A stretch of DNA of 64,000 bases from Phoenix dactylifera (taxonomy: Eukaryota > Streptophyta > Magnoliopsida > Arecales > Arecaceae): positions 310,001 through 374,000 of the forward strand of contig NW_024067850.1 of assembly GCF_009389715.1 (NCBI RefSeq). The letters are read 5' to 3'. Positions 47,201-59,200 of this stretch are shown here, piece after piece (the first letter of the stretch is position 1; each line of letters begins with the position of its first letter). The notes under the pieces are model-generated. The model saw only the letters and a list, made by a program, of their open reading frames with translations. It did no database searches and had not been told where the DNA came from. The translations under genes and the position numbers were made by a program.

Positions 47201-50200
47201 TTTTAATGACATTGTCTTTACTTGTTTGCTGCTACATAATCATATCTTCGATATGATTTATCTACGGACATATTTAGATGGAATTTTCTAGTTGTTGAAA
47301 ATAATTGGTTGTAATGGTAGTTTTTCTAGACAATTAATTTACAGTACTGAGATTTGTTGAGCGATAGCTACATTTAGTAGTTTTAAGGTTTTTTTTTTTT
47401 TTTTTTTAATTTAAAGGTCATGGCAAATTAGCTATTTTTTATGCCATTGTTTTTTGGTTGATGTCGTCAAGACTTTAGGAATTTGTAAACATGTTATTCT
47501 TTCAATATCTATAGAGATTTATTGAATTTGTTTTACCTGCTTTCTTTCTTTCTTCCTTCCTTTCTTATTTTTTCCCAACCTGTTAAAGGCATGGTTCTGA
47601 AATTTACCACAATTATTTAACTTTGCTGAGTTTGTCTCGCTCCCTATGGTAACAAGTATACACTACTGATAATTTTTGAATTTTATAAGTTCTACGAGTC
47701 TGGGTGGGTTAATAACAACTGACAACACCTTGCCTTCTTGTCGTTGGCTACTGCCAATTATCACTGGATGTCATTACTGCCATACTTTGAATGGTACAGT
47801 TGGGTTGAATCATTAGGAAAGAAGGCTTTTCTATGGTATTGCTACTATCAAGAGAAGGAAAGATGGTTATAGCATATTATTCTGCAATTGTCTATGAAGT
47901 CCAAGGGCTCTTCATAGTCCTTAACCTTAATTTACTGGAAGTTCAGCTTTAATATGTTTCATTTTCTTTTCTCGTTCATTTAGTTTATTGTTTATATTTA
48001 GTATATTTATCTGTTGTTTTCTCCTCCTCCAGTACGGATTGCCTGTTGGTGATGACAGTTAGAGTTAAGAACCATACATGTTGATCCAATCCCCATATTT
48101 TTTTTTGTTGTGCACCTAATTCTTTTTTTATTAATTTATTTCTTGTTTGATCAAGGTATACCTTTTAAAACAAAAATCAATTTGGGACAAAGTGGCAGAT
48201 AAACATCAAATAAAGGCTGGAAGATAACGTCCTTTTGCATAAACTAGAAACAACACAGACTCTAAAAGAATTGAAAGGTTATATATTGGTTTTGTTAAAC
48301 AGTAATTTTCTTGGTTTTGTAGTTCCCTGTGGAAGGTAGGGGCAAAGAATTAGGCCACCAGATGTAGGTTATCTTTTTGGTTCTAGTTGTGAGGGCCCGG
48401 TCCAGTGACTAGCCTGCACATAGTTGGGCCAATGGGCCGGCCCAACGTGGCCAACCCAAGGGCCACAACAGAGAAGAAGAAGACTCTTCTTTCTCCACTT
48501 TTGATGGAAACCAAATTAAGGGTGTACGGCCGCCCTGACCGTTGAGGCGGTTACAATCGCCTAATAGCCGGCTATTGTGGCCGACCTTACCCACTTCCTC
48601 TCCGGGGGCTATAAAAGCCCCCGATGGCTCACCATTACCTTAACTCTCCCCTCCCTCTCAGTTTATTTTCCTCCTTAATTAAAGATGGGGTTTCTGAACC
48701 CACGTCGGTGCCGCCGGAGAGGATAATGCGAGGGCTCAGTCCAGTGACCAGCCCATACATAGTTGGGGCAATGGGCCAGCCCAATGTGGCCAGCCTAAGG
48801 GCCACAACAGAGAAGAAGAAGACTCTTCTTTCTTCGCTTTTGATGAAAATCGGGTTAAGGGTGTACGATCGCCTTGACCGTTGAGGCGGTTACAACTACC
48901 TAACAGCCGGCTGCTGCGGCCGACCTTACCTATTTCCTCTCCAGGGGCTATAAAAGCCACCGATGGCTCACCATTATCGTAATTCTCCCTTCCCTCTCAG
49001 CTTCTCTTCTTCCTTTCTTAGAGATAGGGTTTCCTGAACCCACGTCGGTGCCGCCGGAGAGGGTCGTCGCAGCTCCTTCCTAGAGCTAGGTAACATTCCT
49101 AAAACCCTTTCCTGGAGCTAGGTAATGATGAGCCATCGAGGGCATTTATAGCCCTCGAAAAGAAAGTGGGTGAGGTCGGCCGCAACAACTGGCTGTTAGG
49201 CAGTTGTAGCCGGCTGTTAAGCGGTTGTAACCGCCTCAATGGCTGGGGAGGCCGTGCCCTTACTTAGCGAATAGCCAATGTGGGACTAAACACACGCTTG
49301 CACGGGTTCTCACATACTCTCCTCGTTTAAGCCATGACGTCCTCGTGAGGCTAAGGGTTCAAATCTATTGAAATCTAATAATAATCACCACGATTGGTCC
49401 GTGGTCAGTCCCAATGGATCAGTGCTGCAGTATCTCCTAGTCCACATAGGTTATGGGCCGGGTCTGCTTTGTTACCATTTGTCGGAGCTTCTTCTCGGAG
49501 CTAGATAACATTCCTAAAACCCTTTTCCTTGCCTTCCTCTTCCCTCCGGATGTACTCGGGATAACAAGAGAAAAGAAAATAGAAAGGGGAAAGAAACTAC
49601 CTGGTGGTCCTCGGTTGTGGATCCAACACTGCGCTCAATTGCAGCCGTAGCCGCAGTCGTCGATGGCCGAGGCAATTCTCCCTTCCCCCTCTGCTGCGGC
49701 GAGCTCGATAGATGGGCTTGAATTTGCCCTTCTTTCCTGTTGCAGTGGGATGAGGGAGGTTCTATCTTCCTCCCCTGCCGCAGTGAGGAAGGGGGCGAGG
49801 AGGCATCGGCGCGGCCACAGGCGCCGCTGTCCCTCGGCCAGGGCGGCGGTGTGTTGGGGGTCCCTTTCCTCCTTCAGTGTGATGGGGTTTAGAAACCCCT
49901 GTTCCATTGAAGGAGGTGGAAGATAAAAAGAAGAAGAAGAGAAGGAAGAAGGGACTCACCATATGTGCGGCTGCGAGCATCGCCGGCCGTGGGTGGCCTC
50001 ACTGCGGGCAGCCCGACCATGAATGTTGTGATCGCCGCGGGTTCTTCTCTCGGCCCCCTCCCGAGCATGCCCTCCCTTCGCGGGAGAAGAAGGGAGGAGA
50101 AGAAAGGAGAAGAAGGGAAGCGAAGAAAGGAAAAGAGGGGAAGCTTCAGAAAGAAGGAAGAAGGAAGAAGAGAAGAAAAAGGAAAGAAAAAGAAGAAAAA

Positions 50201-53200
50201 AATAGAAAAAGAAAAAAAGAAAAAAAAAATAAAATAAAATACATAAATAAATAGGAAATAAATAAATAGAGAATTAAGATAATAAATAAATATATATATT
50301 TAAATGAAATAAAATAATAACAATAAATAAATAAATAAATAAAATAGAAAATAATGAGCGAGTGGCAAATAATCTGATCTTTATGATATTTCTAGGTACT
50401 GTGGATTTGTCATCCGAATCGAGATAAGTAACCTGACACAAATTATAAATTTCAGATATGAAATTATTTTAGATATGAAATTATAATTTTTATGAATGAT
50501 CATGCATTTTCATTAATTTTAGGATCAAGCATATGTTAGCAAGTGTTGTATGATATGGCTAAATGGCATCTTTCATGAATACTATATTGTGTATACATGA
50601 ATTATGATGATGAAGAAAAAATGCATAAAAATGAAGTTTATAGCATGATCATGGATTTTACACAAAATGATGCCATTATTTATCTTTCAATCTAATTATG
50701 AAGTATGGTTTATGAAAATTATGAAATGATTTATGAACTCTCAGATTGCTATGTATGATCCTCGCCAGCGGGTAATAGTAGCTCAGCATATGACCCTGTC
50801 AATGGGTAATAGCAATTGGCATATGACTCTGCCAGCAGATAATAGTAGCTGGCATATGATCCTGCCAACGGATAATAGTAGTTGGTAAAAATTACGGCCC
50901 TATTACGGGTATAAGAGTGGCCATAGCTGCACTTCTATTTGAAAGCACGATTTTTAAAGCACGAAATAATGGCATAATTTTACATTGCATTTCCATGTTT
51001 ACGAACTTGCATGATTGAGCATGCATTGCTTTATGACCTGTTTTAATATGTGTTATAAAATGCTTATCTTGGAATATCTGTTATTTTGCTTAAATAATGC
51101 ATTGATATGTGAAATATTATGCTTGATCCAGTGAGATGGTGTATGGTTACTTATTGAGCCGCATGGCCAATAGGACTCCTATTGTTTTTTTTCAGATTAA
51201 TAGGGTTGCTAGGAGCAGGGAACCTAAAGACTTTAAAGTTTGGAGAAATTGATTCTAAATGTTCAAATTTTAGAGCTCTATACCGTTCCATTTTGGAAAA
51301 TGGGCCAATGGGCGGGTCCAGTGATCAGCCCGCACACAGTTGGGCCAATGGGCCGGCCCAATGTGGCCAGCCCAAGGGCCACAATAGAGAAGAAGAAGAC
51401 TTCTTTCTCCGCTTCTGATGGAAACCGGGTTAAGGGTGTACGACCTCCTTGGCCGTTGAGGCGGTTACAACTGCCTAGCCGGCTGTTGAGGCTGACCTTA
51501 CCCACTTCCTCTCCGAGGGCTATAAAAGTGATGCGGGACAGCTGATTTAGAAAAGAATTTAAGAAGGGGAAGGAGGAGGGAGAAGTCTGGAGTCCACCAG
51601 ATGCCAAAGCAAAGTCCTTTTTTTTTTTAATCCAAATATTCTAACCACAACAATAGACATGAGGGTCTCATATATAGCCCTCTATGTAACTGCCCATGAT
51701 TCCCACAAAACATCATATAACTACCCATGATCCCCACAACATAGCTAAATACAGTCATAACAAGTCAACAACTAACAAGGACGAAAATACATAATAAATA
51801 AACCAAAATACATAAGAAATAAAACTATGGCAGCCAAAGTGCTATGCACGCCGGCGACGCCTATACACATGCTGGAAACGGTGGTCTGTGTCCCCACCAA
51901 CTCCCCTCAGCTGAGAGGAGTTCGCCTCTGGCGAAACAGAGGTCTGGTAATGCTCCAACAGGTCTGAAGCAAGTCGCTGAAGCTCATCTCTGCTAATCCA
52001 AGTATCATCTGACGGAGGTCGACCATGCCACCTGACCAGATATCGCTGATATCCACCATTCTGTGTACTGACAATCTGATCGTCCAAAATCTGTTCCACT
52101 GTGTCTGTGATCTGCGGAGAAATAGGTACAGGAGGCAAGGCAGGAGCAGGAAATAGGGTCTCAAAGTTGGATGTGAGGTCAGTGTCAGGCTCATTGAATG
52201 GGTCAGTAGGAATAGTTGTCGGACCTCGGTAGGCAACTAAGTCTTCTACATTAAAAACTGGATTAATCCCAAAATCACTTGGAATATCCACCACATATGC
52301 ATTAGATCCAACCCGTTTCAGAATTTTGTATGGATCCATACTTCGGGCGTGCAATTTCCTAACGGCTCCTGGTGGAAACCGTTCAGGTCTGATTCTGATC
52401 ATTACATCATCACCCGCTCGAAATTCTTGATAACGTCGACGTAAGTCAACGCCCGTTTTATATCTCGCATTGTTGATTTCAATTTTCTTCTTAATCTCTT
52501 TATGTAAATTTTGCATGTGTTGCGCAAAGGATTCAGCGGTCTCAGAGATTCTATTGTTAGGGGCTACTGGGATAAGATCAATAGGTTTTCGCGGTACATA
52601 ACCTAAGACAATTTCAAAAGGGCTCAAGCCAGTGGTCCGGTTTACAGAGCTATTGTAGGCGAATTCAGCTATGGATAGAAGAAGATCCCAATTACCTGGG
52701 TGGTCACCTACTAAACATCGTAGAAGGGTTCCTAGACTGCGGTTGACCACCTCAGTTTGCCCGTCTGTCTGAGGGTGATAGGCTGTGGAATATTTAAGCT
52801 TAGTACCCATAAAGTTCCATAGGGTCTTCCAAAAATAACTAACAAATTTGACATCTCTATCAGTCACTATCGAGGCTGGAAGCCCGTGGAGCCTAACGAC
52901 CTCATCAAAGATAATCCTCGCAACTTTGGAGGCATCAGAAGTCTTGGAAGTGGGTAGAAAATGTGCCATCTTAGAGAACCGATCCACTACCACGAGAATG
53001 GAATCATGCTTACTTCTAGTCTTTGGCAATCCTAGCTCAAAATCCATACTAATATCCTGCCAAGGACGATCTGGGACAGGAAGGGGTGTATATAAGCCAG
53101 TGTTTTGTTTGCGCTGTTTGGATAGATGACAGGTACGACACTGACTAACAATTTTTGCAACATCCCGTTTTAAGCTAGGCCAATAAAATCTTTGTTCGAC

Positions 53201-56200
53201 CATATCAATGGTCTTATTTCTACCAAAATGGCCAGCTATTCCTCCCGCATGAAGTTCCCAAACAAGAAAATCTCGAAGGGACGTTTGAGGGATACATAGC
53301 TTGTTTCCTCGGAATAGGAATGCATCAACCACAAGGTAATCACTATTGTCCCTGGTGTGACTTTCTAACACACTAGCATAGATCTCAGCAAAGTCTGGAC
53401 AAGTTGCATAATCAGCAATCATACGATCAAATCCAGTAACCTTTATGCTCACTGACAAAAGTAGTGCGACACGTCGGCTTAGGGCATCAGCTGCCTTGTT
53501 GTCAATTCCTGCTTTATGACATAACACGAATGTGTATTCTTGAAGAAATTCAGCCCACTTTCCGTGTCGTGAACTCAATCGTTTCTGAGAATTCAAGTAC
53601 CTCAAAGCTTCATGATCAGAATATAATACGAACTCTTGAGGTAATAGATAGTGACGCCAGTGACGCAGCGCTTGTACAACTGCATAAAATTCTTTGTCAT
53701 AGGTGGAATATTTTCGTTTGGCATCATTTAGCTTCTCACTGAAGTATGCAATAAGATGTCTGTCTTGGCTTAAGACTCCACCTATACCTAGACCAGATGC
53801 GTCACAAGAGACTTCAAAAACTTTAGTAAAATCTGGAAGACGCATTACCGGAGCTTCAGTCATTCTAGTCTTGATCTCTTGGAATGCCCTTGAGGCCGCA
53901 ACGGTCCAATGAAATTCACCTTTCCGGATACAATCCGTAATCGGTGCAGTGATCGTACTAAAATTCTTGATGAACCTTCTATAAAAGGTGGCTAGGCCGT
54001 GGAAGCTTCGCACCTCAAATAATGTCGTGGGTTCGGGCCATTCAAGAATAGCTTGGACCTTCTGTGGGTCTGCTGAAACACCCTCAGAAGAAACAACGAA
54101 TCCTAAGAAGATTACACGATCAGTCATAAATGAACACTTCTTAAGATTCGCATATAGGCTTTCTTTTCTTAGTGAATTGCAAACCAAACGTAGGTGCTCA
54201 AGGTGTTGTTCCTTGTTTTTGCTATAAATTAAGATATCGTCAAAGTAGACTACAAGGAATTTACCCATGAAAGGTCTTAGCACCTGGGTCATGATTCGCA
54301 TAAATGTACTAGGTGCATTTGTTAATCCGAAGGGCATGACTAGCCACTCGTATAACCCATCTTTGGTTTTGAAAGCTGTTTTCCATTCATCACCTGGGCG
54401 GATACGGATTTGGTGGTAACCACTTTTAAGGTCAATTTTGGAAAAGATAGCGGCACCTGCCATCATATCAAGCATGTCATCCAATCGTGGTATTGGAAAC
54501 CGATATTTAACCGTTATCTTATTAATTGCCCTACTATCCACACACATTCTCCAAGTGCCGTCTTTTTTGGGCGTTAGAAGCGCCGGCACCGCACACGGGC
54601 TAAGACTTTCTCGGATGAACCCCTTTTGGAGTAGTTCATCAACTTGCCGTTTCAATTCAGCGTGTTCAATCGGATTTAATCTATAATGAGGCAAGTTCGG
54701 AAGAGTCGCCCCTGGAACCAAGTCTATGGCGTGCTGAATGTCACGCATAGGGGGAAGCTCATCAGGAAGGTCCTCAGGAAAGAGATCCCTAAATTCTTCC
54801 AGAACATGATGAACTTCCTTCGGAAAATCTACTTGAAAATCAAGAACAACTTCTTTGGACACTAACACAATGACTATGGATCCTTGGGCTGCTGCTTTCT
54901 CAAATTCCTTAGGACTAATGATTTGAAGGCGCTTTTCAACCTTCACATCCTTCTTTCCAGCAATAGAAGGTCTAGGCGGTAGAGGGTTTAGTCGAATTTT
55001 CTTTCCTTGGTGAACAAAAGAACAGGAATTGGATTTGCCATAAATGGTCACATCCAAATCATAAAGCCACGACCTACCAAGGATGATGTGTCCGACGTCC
55101 ATGGGAATAACATCACACCAGACCTTATCATTATATTCAGAAAAGTTGATTTGGACTAGACAACGCTCAGTGACTGGTATAGCGGTTTTATCCACCCAAG
55201 ACACATTATAAGGGTTAGGGTGAGGCACTGTCTTTAACTGTAGCTTCTTGACAGTTCTTGTGGATACAACATTGACACAACTCCCACTGTCAATGATAAC
55301 CTTACAGCTATGTTCGCCACATTTGATATAGGTGTGAAATATGGATCGACGCCTCCAGTCATCATCTTCTCGCTTTGGTTGTGTAAGGACACACCTGACT
55401 ACGCCTAAAGGAGTGGAACCCTCAAGTGAATCCGGGTCCTCACCTTCATCTGACTCTTCAGGGTCTATTTCTGGTTCATGGACCAACTCATTCTCTTCAT
55501 CATTTCTATCTTCTTCGATGACCAATGTTTTCTTAGTAGGACATTGACTAGCTCTATGCCCAAAACCAAAACATCTGTAACACTGATCTCGAGAAATTTT
55601 GGGTGGTTCACTTAAAATTCCCTTACTCTTTTGATCATTAATTTTTGGGGACTCAGTCGCTTGATTTCTAATATTAGGCTTACTCCAAGTATTAGTTTGA
55701 CTACCGTGGGTGTTCTTATAATTGGTCTCCTTAAGATCAAATCGCCTAAAAGTTGTCTTATTAGTATAACGCTCAATGTCTTGGACAAGTTGATAAGCAT
55801 GTTCTAATGAATTGACCTCACGCAGAATAAGCTCTTTTTGTAAATCATCTCGCAATCCGGACCTAAACCTAGAAAGGGTCAATTCCACACTCTCGCGTGC
55901 ATCACATCGCATGAAGAACTCATCAAAGCGAGCGATGTACTCAGACACAGGTTTGTTTCCTTGAATCAGTCGTTGCCACTGATCTAACAGGCGACTCTTA
56001 TAGGATGTTGGGAGATATTTTTCCTTTAACTTCTCCTTCATTTCATCCCATTGTACCACAGGGGGTTGCCTAGCTCTAGCAAGCATATTTTCTATTGTGT
56101 TCCAATGCAACTTTGCGGGACCAGTGAGCTTCATTTTTGCAAAGCGAACTCTGCGATCTTCTGATAGATTATACCATTCAAAGTAATGGTCCATATCAGC

Positions 56201-59200
56201 GAGCCAGTCAATGAAGACTTTTGGGTCGAGACGACCATCATAACTTGGTGCATCGATCTTAATACTGCGCATTACGTGCTCATCTGGTGTCTCACGCGAT
56301 CTTAGATAGTCCCTTTGGTGTTGTTGCCCAAGGCCTCTGGCACGGAGCGGTTCAAACTCACCAAGTTCAGACTCTCCATCGTTGTGAGTAACTTGGAGGT
56401 TGGTGATTGAATTTTCAGCCATAGTCAAACGAGTGTTCAGTCTAGTTTCAAGGTCAGTGATCCTTGCTCCTAATCTGGTTTCTAATGCTGCTATGGCATC
56501 TAACACCTGTTGGCTTGGGTTGGTCGTCATCTCATGTGAGTAAGATGTACCGCTGCGAGTTGTCATACTCTAGAATTCAAAAATCCTAGATATATAATTA
56601 ACATTCAAAATAAAATCAACAATGTTGAATAAAAGACGACTTTTGACGTAGTCTTGGTTACTTTCGAATTAGCACAGCAGATAACTAAATATCAGGACCT
56701 TAGGTACTGCTAACCTTGGCCTGGATCATGCAAAATCTTTACAGGTTAATCTAATGAAAGTGGGGTCCTTCAAATTGATTTGGATTTCACCAGATTCCAG
56801 TAAAATTTCCTAGTTGCCTTTCGAGGATTTGAAAATAATTTATAAGGCTCAATATGTGTTTTCAAGGGGCATAGGCTTTTATAAAATTGAGGTCCTATCT
56901 CAAACCGACAACATGAAGTGAAAACAATAATAATCTAAAGATAAACTAGTTTATAGGGAAAGGCTGAAAAATAATTATGTAAAGGGAAGATACGACCTCT
57001 TCTTACAGATCTGAATCAGTGGATGAATTTGGATGTCAGAGTGCAGAACCGGAGCCCGATGATTTGTAGAAGATGCTGCTGGAAGACGGCCAACTGCGGG
57101 TATCGTTGTGGAAGTCCAACACGTGGCAGGGTCTGGATCCAATTGTAGAGGCTGGAAAAATCAGGCCCACAAGATAATGGGCTACAGAATTCTCCTGTAA
57201 TGGGCCGAAGGCTGGGGTCGGCCCGCTCGCCCGAAATTAAAAGAACACCGTGGATCCGAAGCTTCTGGATGGCTTCGGATCCCTCTGTGTCTGTGGGAGT
57301 AAACCCGAGGGAGACGCCGTGGGGGAAAAAAAAAGAGGGAAATAATAGAAGAAGAAGGGGAAGGAGCGATGTCGGAGGGTGGATCCCTCGTTCTGGGGAG
57401 CGAGGGGGTCGGCGAAGGCGGAGGATGGAGTCGGCAGCGGAAGTCGGAGGTGGCGGCACAGAAGAAGAAGGGGTCTTGGTGAGATGAAAGGGAGAAAAAG
57501 AAAGGGGTTTAGGGTTTAGTGAGCTGAGAGGGGGAAGAAATGGGAACGGGTGGAAGAGAGGGGCGAGTTCAGCAGGGGCGATCTTCGTTTTGGAGGGCGC
57601 TGGGAGCGGCGAGGCGGATGATGCGAAGCAGCGAAGCGTCGACGGCGGCAGTGGTGGCGGAACCCTAGATCTAGGGTTCTTCTCCGTCGAGCAACAGGTA
57701 CGATCTTTCTTGCTTTTTTTTTTTTTTTTTGAACAGCACGTGCAAGTCACGTGCTGCGTCTGCTGTCCCTCACGTGTGAAGTCACGTGCGAGGCTCACGT
57801 GAGGGTCATGTGACCTTTTTTTTTTTTTTTTTTTTCTTTTTTTTTTTTTTTTGGAAACGGATCCGGGTTAATAGACTGGGTAACGGGTGAGGGACTTACC
57901 CGTTAGCTGGTGTTTCTTCAACCTCCCGACGGTTTCGGGAGGTGGTACCGGGCTCTGCGGCTACGGTTGCTGGCAGTTCCCGGCGGCCGATCGTGCCGAA
58001 GTCCACGCTAGCAGTGCGGAGGGGGGGGGGTCTCAGTGGTCTGTGGTGGTGGCCGGCGACCGGTCACCTGCTCCGGCACTGGGTTTCCTCGCAGGAATGT
58101 CTCCCGTCTCTCTTCGTGTGCGCGGTGGCCGGCAGACGCTTCGGCGGGTCCGAGGGACAGATCTGAAAGAAGGGCAGCGATGCTCCTCTTCTTTTTGACA
58201 GAGGGAGTCACCCGTGGTCCGTCAGCTCGCTCCGGCGTCCGGGGTCGGGTTACCGCGTAGATTTCGTGTGCCCACCGGAATCCTGGGATCCGGCGGTGCT
58301 CTGCCATACACTTGGTAGATTTCTGTGGGAGTTTCGGGACAGAGGAGACAACAAAAGATTTTTTTTTTTTTTTTTTTTTTTTTTGCAGACTGTCCCACTG
58401 CGGCCCAGAAAATGGCAGTGAAAGAAGGGAAGGGAAGTAGACTGAGGATCGGGGCGTTGGCACAGAGGCAAAGCCCAACAGTGCTCTGATACCAAACTGA
58501 TGCGGGACAGCTGATTTAGAAAAGAATTTAAGAAGGGGAAGGAGGAGGGAGAAGTCTGGAGTCCACCAGATGCCAAAGCAAAGTCCTTTTTTTTTTAATC
58601 CAAATATTCTAACCACAACAATAGACATGAGGGTCTCATATATAGCCCTCTATGTAACTGCCCATGATTCCCACAAAACATCATATAACTACCCATGATC
58701 CCCACAACATAGCTAAATACAGTCATAACAAGTCAACAACTAACAAGGACGAAAATACATAATAAATAAACCAAAATACATAAGAAATAAAACTATGGCA
58801 GCCAAAGTGCTATGCACGCCGGCGACGCCTATACACATGCTGGAAACGGTGGTCTGTGTCCCCACCAAAAAGTCCCCGATGGCTCACCATTACCATAACT
58901 CTCCCCTCCCTCTCAGTTTTTCTTCCTCCTTCCTTAGAGATAGGTTTTCCTGAACCCACGTCGGTGCCGTTGGAGAGGGTCGTCGCAGCTCCTTCCCGGA
59001 GCTTGGTAACATTTCTAAAACCCTTTTTTTGCCTCCCTTCCTCCTGATCTACTCGAGATAACAAGAGAAAAGAAAATAGAAAGGGGAAAGAAACTACCTG
59101 GTGGTCCTCGGCTGTGGATCTGGCGCTGTGCTCGACCGCAGCCGTAGCCATAGTCATCGGCGGCCGAGGTAGTTCTCCCTTCCCCCTTTACTTCGGCGAG

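Larger units (their letters stand above)
51529..58867 (-). mobile_element. Whole-looking Ty3/Gypsy chromovirus
   Basis: This is a 7.3 kb element on the minus strand with LTRs at 58498-58867 (5') and 51529-51899 (3'), each starting TGATGCGGG and ending CCCCACCA on the plus strand. AAAAG flanks it (51524-51528 and 58868-58872). The primer binding site, TGGTATCAGAGC on the minus strand, matches tRNA-iMet and lies at 58494-58483. A long leader (about 1.9 kb) precedes one long gag-pol frame. The LTRs appear identical except for one T in a T run, so the insertion is very young. It landed directly after the TATA box of the outer element's unit B. It looks whole. Confidence 0.93.

Noticed and set aside
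49907-50254. Lys/Arg/Glu-rich open frames resembling a nuclear basic protein
   Set aside because: They are translations of a purine-rich simple run inside the LTR-like unit.
50757-50890. Regularly spaced 31-bp repeats as a possible CRISPR-like array
   Set aside because: The units are degenerate and have no unique spacers; a second copy exists in unit B, so it is an LTR minisatellite in a plant genome.
57016-57798. A 260-codon open frame in the chromovirus leader, minus strand
   Set aside because: It is Pro/Ser/Leu-rich low-complexity translation of GC-rich and poly-T sequence, has no domain, and lies in the untranslated leader.
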